A DNA stretch of 64,000 nucleotides from Vicia villosa. Its lineage: Eukaryota; Streptophyta; Magnoliopsida; Fabales; Fabaceae. The notes beneath the pieces were generated by a model. That model made no database searches and was not told the origin of the DNA. It saw only the letters and a list, made by a program, of their open reading frames with translations. Shown piece by piece: positions 1 to 10,079 of this stretch. Position 1 is the first letter of the stretch. Every line of letters begins with the position of its first letter. The translations under genes were made by a program, and so were the position numbers. The DNA lies in the NCBI RefSeq assembly GCF_029867415.1, contig NW_026705926.1, positions 248,001 to 312,000 on the forward strand, written 5' to 3'.

Positions 1-1122
1 ATGACATCCGATGACTGGCTTTGGATGGCAACAACATAACATGACATCCAATGACTAGCTTTGGACGGCAACAAAATAACATGACATCCGATGACTGGCT
101 TTGGATGGTGTCATACCCTAAAATTTTCCCACCATATTTCAAAGTTATTTTGGTTCAAACAATCTCCTCAGGTTCATATGATCATCCGATGCTCAAGGCT
201 ACACAAGAATTGGGCATGTTCACACTGCTTCTAAGCAATAGATCCTCAATTAGGGTTTGGTTTCTTTTCAAGGAAATAAGATTTCTCACACCTCAAATGG
301 ATCCCATGACCTCTCATATGATTCAAAGGGTCCTCATGCCAAGATTCAAACTCTTATTTACAAGCTAAAGTTCTTCTTCAAAGTTTTTACTATTCACACA
401 CGACACTCTTTCAAACATTTCAAACAATTCAAAAGTGAGCTAAGCAATTAAGAGCCCATGGATAACCATGGATACAAAGGGTGCTTACACCTTCCTTTTG
501 TATAATTTACCCCCCGAACTCAAAATCTCTTTTAAAGGTTTTTTTCCTGTTCTTTTAGCCTTTCTATAAATTGGATAAAATAAAAGTCGGTGGCGACTCT
601 TGCTTACCGTGACATTTCAAAAAGTCAGTTCACCGTATTACAGATGGCAATGAAAGATTATGACATCCGATGACTGGCTTTGGATGGAAATGAAAGATTA
701 TGACATCCGATGACTAGATTTGGATGGCAATGAAAGATTATGACATCCGATGACTGGCTTTGGATGGCAACAAAATAACATGACATCCAATGACTCGCTT
801 TGGACGACAACAAAATAACATGACATCCGATGACTGGCTTTGGATGGCAATGAAAGATTATGAAAACTGATGACTGGCTTTGGATTGCAATGAAAGATTA
901 TGATATCCGATGACTGGCTTTGGATGGCAATGAAAGATCATGACATCCGATGACTAGCTTTAGATGGCAATGAAAGATTATGGCATCCGATTACTGGCTT
1001 GGGATGGCAAACAACAGATTATGGAATCCAGTTACTGGCTTTGGATGACAATGAAAGATTATGACATCCGATTACTGGCTTTGGATGAAAGAAAGAAGCA
1101 ATACGTCCATAGAATAACATTG
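1..1122. repeat. 40-bp tandem repeat array, interrupted by a solo LTR
   Basis: About 14 copies of a 40-bp unit occupy 1-108 and 643-1122. Each unit begins TGACATCCGATGACTGGC and ends in one of two variants, ...CAATGAAAGATTA or ...CAACAAAATAACA. Copies diverge steadily toward 1122. The array runs off the left edge. It lies downstream, in minus-strand terms, of the truncated gag at 2919-3659, which is where Ogre elements are known to carry hypervariable 3'-UTR tandem repeats. I infer it is the 3' UTR of that element; an independent satellite is possible. Confidence 0.85.
109..642 (+). mobile_element. Short solo LTR (Ogre-related) with 5-bp TSD
   Basis: The segment begins TGTCATACCC at 109 and ends ...GTATTACA at 642. 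It is flanked by GATGG at 104-108 and 643-647, a perfect 5-bp target-site duplication. It sits inside the 40-bp array and restores the repeat when removed. The stretch 465-605 is the reverse complement of 16055-16200 in the Ogre-type LTR further right, including a conserved GTCGGTGGCGACTCTTG block near the 3' end, so the family and plus orientation are supported. At 534 bp it is far shorter than the 3.8-kb Ogre LTR at 31015-34857. There is no internal region, so it is a solo LTR. Confidence 0.88.
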
Positions 1123-2918
1123 GATAGAAAGATGGTTAGACGAATATACATCTGCTTTGGTAGGTGTCAAGTAAGTTGGACTTAGATCTCAAGGTAAGAT
1201 ATTGATAACAACGGGACCTCAAAAAATGAGTATGAATTTTGTTTAGATGAATTATTTTGAATTTTCTATGCATGATATATGAATAATCAATGTAATGCAA
1301 TTAGTTATGACAACTGAGGTAGACTCTTTTGAGAGGGAAGGTTGAAACTCTGATTCCTCAACACAAGAACAATGCCAACATGGTTTTGTCATCCTGGTGA
1401 TCCTTTTGAGAAGGACTGATAAAATGCTTGGGGTCACTGAAGGAGATTTCCCCTGACTGAATGATTGTTAACTGATCCTTGCTTTAGTTCTTGAATGTTG
1501 GTAACACTTGCCCCAAGTATAAGTCTTGAACAACAGGATCTTGAAGTAACGTGCCCCTTGATAGGATCACTGATCAAGTTTCTCGACTGTTTGAACTTCC
1601 TTGAAAGATGAGTACTTACTTGCAAATAAAATGTTCATTCAAGAATAGTAATTTTAATGCAACACTCAAAGCATATTTTGAAATCAAAATCATTTATTGG
1701 AATAATGCTATTGTAAAGAAAATGAATCAAATGCCCAAACACGATTGTCTACACATTCAAAGTGAAATATGAAGAAAAGGTATGGCAAAACGAATGATTT
1801 GCAAAAATCTTTAGGAGTCAGGTTAACGCAACCTTGTTGTAGTATGCTTTCAAAATAAACCTTGCTTCAATTAGGTCTTTTGAAGGTTGTAACGTTGCTT
1901 GGTTCACGGTTTCAGAAACAAAAGATATAGGCTCAAAGTATATTTGTACCCACCCCATTCTTCGTGATGATCTCCAATCCTACGCTCAGTTAATTCAAAT
2001 TATGCATTTAGGTTCCAAGAGCCTTTGGAATTGCACCTATGATAATGATGATGACTCATAAGTCAAGGGAATTTTTGAGATGGCAGTCACTTCTTCCTTT
2101 TGATAGTCACAACGTTTTATTGTTGTTCAAGGAATTTATTAACTTCTCTTTTTGCTGATATCCCTAAATTTTTCCCGAGTTGCCTTCATTTGAGATTACA
2201 GTCTGCGGGATGCCCCAATTTTGCATAGGTCTCCTTCGTAGGTTTTATCTTAGCGGGCTTTTTCTTTGATTTTTTTTTTTGATATTGGAAAGATAGTGAT
2301 TGCCTTGATAATGATTAATGATAACCATCTTGGTCACTTTTGACTGAAACCCTTATTGAAAGGTATACTTAATGATTCTCTTGAATTTGAATGCACAACC
2401 AAATCAACTGAGAACTACCCTGCCCCAGGTTAAAAAATACAGGTTTTTTCGTACAGAAAGAAACACCAACTTCTAGGCTCAAAGGGGTTGACGAGGGATT
2501 AACTTCCTTATTTCTCTAGTGTTTGGGAATTGAAATAATGCCTGTACATCATCAACAAAGTTTTATTTAAAAGCGCATAATTCAACAACTTGGGTATTTC
2601 GTTTTCATCACCCTCCTTCCAATCTTTGAATAAAACACAAGTTTGATAAAAGAAAGTGAACAAGAGATATATTTTTGATTTTTAAAAATGAAAGAATAAA
2701 GATAGGCACAATGAATGTAAATGGATTGATTCAAATATGTAATGCTCATTTCATTAAAATTAACATTCAGGAACAAACAAAGTTCAATGCAGTACACAAA
2801 ATAAAGTAAGGAAATTGCAAACAGAAGGAAACAAGGCCTAGTGACTAATCAGTGACAAGGAGGAGCTATCCTGTCTGAAACACCCGGCTTTAGGAAAGTA
2901 ACTTGTTATTCTCTGTCT
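1123..2918 (-). other. Non-coding interior of a degraded minus-strand Ogre derivative
   Basis: No convincing gene is visible in this stretch; the open frames are short and unrelated to known families. It lies between the truncated gag and the 40-bp array, where an intact Ogre would carry protease, reverse transcriptase, RNase H and integrase. None of their motifs is present. I infer an internal deletion of pol. Confidence 0.5.
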
Positions 2919-3659
2919 TCAGCAACTTTGATTTGGCAAAGGATTGTTGACAACATTGGGATTCACATCCTTGAAATAAAGCATCTTGGCTCTCATCAAT
3001 TCTTGTACTCTAGCCTTCAGTGCAAAGCAATGTTCCAAATTGTGACCAGCTGCACCTTGATGGAAAGGGCAATGAAGATCAGATCTAAAACCTTCTGGGA
3101 GCGGATTTCGAGGAGTAAAAGCTTTTGTTGTAATCAGACCTTTCTGGAACAACACAGGATATAGCTCAGTGTAAGTCATAGGAATAGGATCATAGGTCGT
3201 CCTACTGCGATTTTGATTTTGGTTAGCAGCTTGAGGTTGAGGAGCTTCAACATACATCATTGGAATTAGATCAAAGCGGCGAGGCCTCTTTTGTTGTTTC
3301 CTCAATGTTTTGTTCAGATTCATGCCTTGCCCCTGATTTCCTTGACTTTGTCGAGGGATAGACAAAGATTGTTGATCAGGAAGTTTTGATAAGGAGGGTT
3401 GAGGAAGATCCTTGGGAGATGGGCCATAGGCTTCCACTAGAGCACTCACTGGATGATATTGCCTTTGGGCTATGGTAGGATTAGGAAGAACTATAGGAGT
3501 ATGCACTTCTGGTGTAATGATTGGTGAAGAGCTTTCTTCTCTTCTCAGTAAGGCTTCCATAATTCCCATAACCTGACTCATTTGCTCCTTCAACTGGCTA
3601 ACTTCCCCTCTCAACAACTTTTGTTCTTGTTGAAGTTCTTCCATAATCTTCTGATACAT
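2919..3659 (-). pseudogene. Truncated Ogre-type Gag
   Basis: A 246-residue open frame. Residues about 1-45 form a charged, Gln/Glu-rich coiled-coil-like segment. A Pro/Gln-rich linker follows. The C-terminal third carries DPIPMTYTELYP and then a Cys/His cluster, CPFHQGAAGHNLEHC, followed by FKDVNPNVVNNPLP, an arrangement I recognise from Ogre-type Ty3/gypsy Gag proteins. The capsid core expected between the coiled coil and the TYTEL block is missing, so the protein is internally deleted. The frame stays open without an ATG upstream to about 3770. The matching PBS and LTR lie upstream on the minus strand. No protease or pol follows, so this copy cannot be autonomous. It is either a dead deletion derivative or part of a non-autonomous family. 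Confidence 0.75.
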
Positions 3660-4452
3660 GCTTCTAGTCCAATGTGTCGAGGAATCAGCTTGACGATTGA
3701 TAGTGACCGAATGAAACAGACAGTTGGAATGAGGTACTTGGACATCATGGATGTATGCATGAATTACTTAAATACAATGTTGGATGCAAAGCATGGTAAC
3801 AGAACAACCTATTGAAGAAGCTTCCTTAAGTTAGGACAGTTCTAAGTTATTTACCCAAGAATCCCCTCACAAGGTTAGCTCTAGAGTTTTTGGATATAAC
3901 GATTCCTAGAGGCATCCGAGCATGATCAGAATTTCATCATGCGACCGATGAACCATCTTATGATAAATTTCATGAATACGCAACCTCTAGGCGAGGTTAT
4001 CGTACCAATCGTATAAGGTGTGCACCTCGCGGATCAATACATAACTTCTTTAGATGGAACAGGTTCTAAAGGTCCTTGGAGTTAACGACGAAATCAGATT
4101 TCTGTCATGCAATGGGCTAGCCATCTTATGACAAATTTCATGAATAAGTCTGCTCCAAGTGGGGTTTTCATATTAGCCATTCAAGGTGTCACCTTGGGGA
4201 CTAACACTACACAACCACCTCCTAACTTATGTTTTTTTTCTCTTGTTTTTCAAAAGCTCGGGTTGAGAGCTTCACTCAAATATCATTCTCATACCCACAA
4301 TTGAGTATATACAGAAATAAAATAAAAGCGATAAAGCAAGAGTAAAGAAACATAAACAACACAAGAGTAAACATAAAGAATACAAGAATAAACAAACAAA
4401 ATCAAACACTCAAATACAAAACAAACTAAACTAGGGTTGACTCTCTTAGGAT
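3660..4452 (-). other. Leader between PBS and gag of the Ogre derivative
   Basis: No gene is seen. The segment lies between the minus-strand PBS and the gag start, as the long untranslated leader of an Ogre-type element would. It contains two related direct repeats, at about 3945-4030 and 4110-4200, each with a 'catcttatgataaatttcat'-like core. Confidence 0.5.
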
Positions 4453-4471
4453 GTCCCCAACAGAGTCGCCA
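4453..4471 (-). promoter_or_regulatory. Primer-binding site, Ogre type (tRNA-Arg-like)
   Basis: On the minus strand the sequence reads TGGCGACTCTGTTGGGGAC, five bases inside the end of the LTR that begins at 4477. It matches the form of the Ogre PBS (TGGCGACTCCGCTGGGGA, complementary to a tRNA-Arg 3' end) with a few changes. It fixes the element's orientation as minus and its 5' LTR as the sequence to the right. Confidence 0.75.
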
Positions 4472-4476
4472 CTTTC

Positions 4477-6625
4477 TGTAGCGCTAAAAAATACTCGGAC
4501 ATGTTCACACACTTAAAATACAACAGAGTCTCCACCAAACTTTATTTATTCCAAGAGGGAAAGGGAAAATATCGATAAAACCAACAAAGATAAAATAAAA
4601 ATGGATAAGATGGTCATCGCAACCAAATTAGGGTTCGGGAGTCGGTTAAGCAAGGGGAAGGTATTAGCACCCCTCACCTCCATCGTACTCGATATGACCC
4701 ATTTAGTTAGTTTCATGTTTGAGTGTTAGTGTAATGTTTGCGTTCTTTTGCTTATTAATCGAGAAAAGATAAAAGAAAAGGGTTTTATAGGGTTTTCATT
4801 ATTATGAGGAAAAAAGAAAAGATTTTTTTATTATTATGCTCGCCAAGACGTTTGTATCTTGTGCCTACGTATTCCCTCGTGCAATGGGAAAGTCAGAGCA
4901 ATCATAGTTCGGGCAAAGAACCACGAAAGTTTGTTGATTGATTTTAGCGAGAGGCACTCGATCGCTTTCAAATGGAGACAATACTATGTGCTCATGGATA
5001 AAAGATCACTACAAGAATGGATGACTAAATCAAGAGTAAGACGAGATTTTGGCCATCATCGCATTTGGAATTGACTAAGTATCTCGTTTATGAAAAGAGG
5101 TTTTAAAATGAAAAAGCCACAAGGCAAAATAGTTTGAATGAAATCGAGATTGTTTTTTTAAAGGGATGTTTAGTGAACCTTTTGAGCATAGGTGTGCACC
5201 TAGCGCGTTGTTCACCCAAGATATTCAAAAGGATGCGAGCCCAATTGTCATTTGTTATCCACATTGGTAAAAAAGGGTATTGGCGGACTTTTAGTAAAGG
5301 ATTGAGCATAGGTGTTCACCTAGCGCATCTTTACCCAAGGTATTCAAAAGAATGCGAGTCCAATTGTCACTTGTTATCCAAGTTAATAAAAGAGGATGTT
5401 TATGGATGTTTAATAAAGTGTTTGAGCATAGGTGTGCACCTAGCGCGTTCTTTACCCAAGGTATTCAACAGGAGAGAGTCCCATTGTCACTTGTTGTCCT
5501 TGTTAATTAACGTGCTTTGATTTAAAAGATCAAGGTATTCAACAGGTGTTCACCTCTTGTCACTTGACCTTTTTATTTGATTAAGAAGGATCTTTTAATG
5601 TTTGATTCAAAGGATCGAAGATATTCAAGAGGTGTTCACCCCTTGTAATTTGATCTCTTTGATTTAATTAAGAAAGAACTTTTAATGTTTGATTCAAAGG
5701 ATCGAAGGTATTCAAGAGATGTTCACCTCTTGTCACTTGATCTCTTCGATTTAATTAATAAGGATTATTTAGAGAAAGAACATCTAATTTATATTGGATT
5801 CAAAGGACCAAAGGTATTCAAGAGGTGTGCACCTCTTGTCACTTAGCCTCTTTGATTTGATTAAGAAAGGATTTAAGAAAGAACTTTTATTTTATGTGTT
5901 TTAATCCAAAAGAATCGAGGTATTCAAGAGGTGTTCACCAATTGTCACTCGATCTTTCGGTATGGTTAAGAAAAGAAAGATATTTATAAAGAAGAAAACA
6001 AAACTCGACGTTGGATCAAGAAATTTATTGAAACGACTTGGCATTGGACCAAGGTTTATTGATTTTTGGATTGAGATTAATCTAATATTTTTGGTATTTT
6101 AATAATAAAACTAAAATCTAGAAATAAAATATATTTTTGGATTTTTAATTATAATAAGAATTAAATCTAATGACAATTAAATATATTTTTGGATTTTTAA
6201 TATAAAAATAAAATCTAAACAAAAAACTAATCATTTTTGTTTTTTAAACTATTGAAAAAAAAGAGAAAATAGATAAAATCACAAGCTGTTGGGCCAGAAG
6301 AGGGGGGTGCACCTCGTGTCTAGAGGTTTTGGCCCATGAACATAACAAAGCTAAAAAAAATAAAACAAACTGGGCCGGACCGATTCAGAGGGGTCCGGAC
6401 CCAGTAGATCACATTCACGGGTTGAAAGAACCCTAGCAAGATCTCAGCCTCTCGTGTATCACTCTCATTCTCTGCTCTAGCGTATGAACGGAACAACAAC
6501 AACACCATATCGTCTCTCTCTTGATTAATCTCTCTGTTACCATGAGTTTTCGACTTGCAAACGAATTGGTAATTGGTCCTTGATAGAAGCACAAGACATT
6601 TATATCTTGAGTTAAGGCAGCTCGA
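4477..6625 (-). mobile_element. 5' LTR of the minus-strand Ogre derivative, truncated
   Basis: The boundary next to the PBS is sharp: TGTAGCGCTA at 4477. The segment 4640-4690 carries the 'aaggggaaggtattagcacc' motif shared with the Ogre-type LTRs at 16042, 31015 and 63079. Arrays of tandem repeats fill 5177-5960, and AT-rich sequence follows to about 6250. The far end is lost: sequence of an unrelated element starts near 6626, and no TG/CA end or TSD is visible there. The complete solo LTR at 31015-34857 is 3.84 kb, so this one is likely truncated. Confidence 0.7.
5177..5960. repeat. Two adjoining tandem arrays in an Ogre-type LTR
   Basis: Three units of about 115-120 bp starting TTGAGCATAGGTG (5180, 5300, 5421) are followed by about five units of about 100 bp built on 'GGTATTCAAGAGGTGTTCACC...TCACTTGATCTCTT'. 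The two unit types share the 'aggtgTgCACCT/ggtattcaa' core, so the second array looks derived from the first. Confidence 0.8.
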
Positions 6626-7251
6626 CTGAAGAATTCTGGTCAAGTCGTAGTCGTTCGACTAAAAAAGGCCACAAATGTCATCAGCGTTCGACTAAAGTGT
6701 GCACAAAACTTAGGCGTTTCTGCCAAGTTTTAAGTTGGGGTCAGAAGACACCAGAAGTTGAGGATGACAGTTTTCAGCAGTTTTTGAGGGACGCGTGGAA
6801 CTCTCATAAACAAAGATTTTGCATGTCGTGGACACGCGTTAGCTAGTGATTAGTCGACCGTTAATAGCAGTTGTCATATTTTTACTATTTAAGCAAGTTT
6901 AGGAATAGGGGAAGGGGTCCGCATTTTCTACAGAACACAAGTAAAACTCAAATCTCTGTGCAAAAATGAGTAACGAGTGCTACTTTGGAATGTATGTATG
7001 CGTATCAATTTAAGTTTATACAATCATTTGTCTTATGCATTGTTTTCAGTATACAATTACTGCATTTACTATAATTTATAGTATTGATTTTCAGTATGTT
7101 CATTTATGTTACTTTACTGCTGCACGCAATACGAGTTTAATTCATACAAACGAAACAAAAAGAAATTAGTCCTGGAATATTCTAGTTGATTCCGCAAAAG
7201 TAACCTTTAAAAAGGAAACTAGCGATTGTTTACCATATTTCTGGGTAAACA
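6626..7251 (+). mobile_element. 5' LTR of a Ty3/gypsy-like element (left end approximate)
   Basis: The right end is set by ...GGGTAAACA immediately before the PBS at 7254. The left end is placed where the Ogre LTR homology stops; no TSD was found. A GTCGTTCGACT-type dyad is repeated at about 6640 and 6680. A GGGGTCCGCATTTTC segment near 6915 could be close to the transcription start. This is an LTR by position and not by a second copy, since no 3' LTR is present in the window. Confidence 0.55.
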
Positions 7252-7253
7252 AA

Positions 7254-7272
7254 TTGGCACGCCCAGTGGGAC
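7254..7272 (+). promoter_or_regulatory. Primer-binding site of the gypsy-like element
   Basis: TTGGCACGCCCAGTGGGAC directly follows the CA end of the LTR-like region and is followed 47 bp later by a gag-like ORF. Sequences of this form are common PBS sites in plant Ty3/gypsy elements. I do not assign the tRNA with confidence. Confidence 0.65.
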
Positions 7273-7319
7273 TCGTCAATTGCTATTTTGTTGTATATTT
7301 GATCGTTTAAACGTTATGT

Positions 7320-7886
7320 ATGATATTAAGAAGTGGTCGACAATTAACTAATATGTCTGAAGTTAATGTCAATGAGTCTGACCTTTCTAGAAATCAAGGA
7401 GTTGTTCTGACAGGAACAGCGTCACAAAATGCTGCAAATTCGTCCCCAGTTAGGACACCAAACACTGGTGGATCGACGGCAGCAACTTTAATGTCATCAC
7501 CAGCGAATGTACGGTCACCATTTAACCCGCTGCGACCGCCATTCCAAGGAGTAGTACCTCCACCAGTTTTTAACCCTCAATTTGGAATGCCTACGTCAAT
7601 GATGCAGGGTTTATACACAAAACATTCGTTGTATTCTGATAATATGATGGCAACAAGCACATCATCAAACCTAGGGGGTCGACCTACGGGCATAGGTTAC
7701 ATCAACCAAACATTGCCATCTTTGAGTACTACGTCAATGTTGTCAATCCGACAACAGATAGACGAGAGTAACCATGAAATGGTGAATGCTCTTACTCAAC
7801 AAATAGGGACTGTTTTTACTCCCATGATAAACAATACAAATCAAAGTTATGAAATATTGGCTGGACAAATGGCTAAGAGATTCTAA
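7320..7886 (+). pseudogene. Gag N-terminal fragment of a Ty3/gypsy-like element
   Basis: A 188-residue frame starts at the first ATG after the PBS. It is rich in Ser, Thr, Asn and Pro, with a PFNPLRPPFQGVVPPP segment and a C-terminal stretch (about residues 140-188) of alternating hydrophobic residues ending AGQMAKRF. It has no capsid core, zinc knuckle, protease or pol. Its identity rests on position (LTR, PBS, ORF) and composition and not on a recognised domain. The reading frame stops at 7886, and the following sequence belongs to another fragment from about 7960, so the element is truncated. Confidence 0.5.
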
Positions 7887-8127
7887 GGATAATCCAATTC
7901 GAATAGGAATACCATGGTTCTAAACAACCAACAAAAATGAGATCATCATGTTGACGCTCCAGATAGAATGCTATTTCTCATTCACCTAACGCCCAACACC
8001 AAGCGTAGTTCTATAGCCTCACTCGGGGTTAGATGAACCATGACTAGCAAGGAACTTAGGCTACTGCATTTCACGCCTCTACACAATCCAGCTTCCATCT
8101 AGCGTAGTTCTAGAACTTAAGCATAGA

Positions 8128-8439
8128 ATGATAATAACGGAAATACAACTGCCCTCTTCCACTATTTGGGTATCCAAGATTCGCCCAATGGTATCCGCAC
8201 GATCTATCCATCATTCACTAGGTAACCACTCCCGTTTAGAGAGATCACTCGAGGAATCTCTCAACTCCATAAAGGATCCAGAGGAGGAGGCGTCATCGCT
8301 CAAGGACAAAGTTATGGCCGCCTCCGACCAATATTTTAAGAGGGCGAGGAAACGTGTGACCTTCTTCTACCCGAACCTAGATTTGAATTGGATGAACCTG
8401 TTCAAAGTGGTTCGAGACAAATGGCTGGTGGATGACTAA
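8128..8439 (+). pseudogene. C-terminal fragment of a PF04195-associated retroelement protein
   Basis: A 103-residue frame. The second half, from about residue 45, resembles the conserved tail of legume proteins that carry the 'putative gypsy type transposon' domain (PF04195): a Lys/Glu-rich helix, then RARKRVTFFYPNLDLNWMNL and KVVRDKWLVDD. The upstream part of the protein is missing and the first 40 residues look like out-of-family sequence. The more complete N-terminal domain of such a protein occurs at 29449-30346. The fragment is followed by a 48-bp repeat array. Confidence 0.5.
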
Positions 8440-8739
8440 TACATCCCCTACGCCTTGAACCATTTTTGTAATATGTCTTCCTCTAGGGAATTCTGTAATA
8501 GCTTAGTTTTTTTGTCGCTTTTGGATGTTATTTCTATTTGTACATCCCTTTTTTGCTTGCAGGGTATTCTTAATTCTTGGCAACGGAAAATATTTGGTCT
8601 TTTATGCTTGGGTCCCTAAACCCTGACTACCCCAGAGGGATGCGTTGGTCCTTTGTTTGGGATCTCTCACATTTAGTTGCCTAAAAAATGTGGCAGCAAT
8701 GATCCTTTTATGAAGGCTCGATGTATTATTAGCCTCGTG
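8440..8739. other. Non-coding retroelement sequence
   Basis: No gene is seen. It links the PF04195-type tail to the repeat array. CCCTAAACCCTGACTACCCC at about 8611-8630 resembles the start of the array's phrasing. Confidence 0.4.
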
Positions 8740-9690
8740 GATGGCAAGGATCTCCCCTAAGGAAGTAACATGTTTATCACTTTGAAGGGTTGTAAGGATC
8801 TCACACAAGGATCCAATGTCTATAATTTCCTCAACGGGATACAATGATCCCTTGGAAGTATCCAACATCTATAATCTCCTCCAAAGTCCACAAGGATCCC
8901 TCGTAGGGATCCAACGTCTGATCACCTTGAAAGGCGGCAAGGCTCCCTCATAGTGATCTGACATATTGATCGCCTCAAATAGTGGCAAGGGTCCCTCATA
9001 TGGACCCAACATTTTAATTTCCTCCAAGGCGGCAAGGATATCCCACAAGAATCCAGCGTATGTAATCTCCTTAAAGAGCGACAAGGATCCCTCGTAGGTA
9101 ACCAATGTCTGATCGCCTCGAAGGGTACCAAAGATGCCTCGTATGGATCCAACATATTGATCGCCTCAGAGAGTGACAAGGAACCCACATAAGGACCCAA
9201 GATTTTAATTTCCTCCAAGTAGGAAAGGATTCATACCTTTGTAATCTCCACAAATGGAGGCAAAGGTCCCTCGTAGGGGTCAAACATCTACTCTCCTCGA
9301 AGGTCGAAAAGGATCCCTTATAGGGATTCCACATATTGATTTCCACGGAGGGCATCAAGGGACCTTCGTAGTGACCCAACATTATGATTTCCTCTAAGGC
9401 AGCAAGGATCCCTCGTAGGGATCCAACATCTACATTTTCCTTAAAGAGCAACAAGGATACTTCATAAAGATCTAGCATATGATCACCTTAACTGGAGGAA
9501 ATGATCCCTCATACGAATCCAACATATTTATTGAACCGAATGGAGACAAGTGTCTCTCATAGGGATTCAATATTTAGATTGCATCGAAGGCGACAAGGAT
9601 CCCCTGTAGGCATCCATTATTTGTAATCGCTTCAAAGGACATCAAGGATCCCTCGTAGGGATCCAACTCTGGTGATTGCCTTAAAGGGTA
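8740..9690. repeat. Divergent 48-bp tandem repeat with a BamHI-like dyad
   Basis: About 19 degenerate copies of a 47-49-bp unit. The core is CAAGGATCCCTCGTAGGGAT followed by CCAACAT, and each unit then ends in a GATCGCCTC/AATTTCCTCC-type segment. The core is an imperfect palindrome (GGATCCCT..AGGGATCC). Open frames on the minus strand in this region are artefacts of the period, which is a multiple of three. Confidence 0.85.
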
Positions 9691-10079
9691 GTTTCCTTAT
9701 GTTTCCTACAAAAAAAGAGAGGAGAAAGCGATGCAAACATTGGAGAGATAATAAAATGAGAAGCCTATTAAAAACCCTCGCCCTCTTACGAGGCATTAAG
9801 GGGAAAAGTGTGTCCCTAGAAAAACAAATTATCCTTACAAACAGTAAAGATATAATACTCGTCTCATAAAAAATAATAGCAAAGTAAGAAAACTATGGTA
9901 AAGTACAAAAAAATATCAGAGGGAATTCTCGTTGAGGCTTCAGTCTCTTATCTTCACACTCTTCTAAGGGATAGCCCGTAGTTTCTCTAAGGTTGCATGC
10001 ATTTTTGTAAAACATACTGAGGAAGATCATGGTGAAAGAAATGCAAGATGACCTAGCAATCAGATTTCAACATGTCTAA
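9691..10079. other. Non-coding retroelement remnant
   Basis: No gene is supported. An AAAACCCTCGCCCTCTTACG segment at about 9771 and the A-rich sequence up to the LTR at 10080 look like transposon 3' sequence. Confidence 0.35.

Noticed and set aside
1..1122. Possible CRISPR-like array
   Set aside because: Units are contiguous tandem copies with no unique spacers, and this is a plant genome.
5134..5520. 128-codon frame with a repeated LSIGVHLA motif
   Set aside because: It is a product of the tandem repeat in the Ogre-type LTR.
8602..9478. Several overlapping minus-strand frames in the 48-bp array
   Set aside because: A repeat period divisible by three keeps frames open; the peptides are repeats of one another with no domain.
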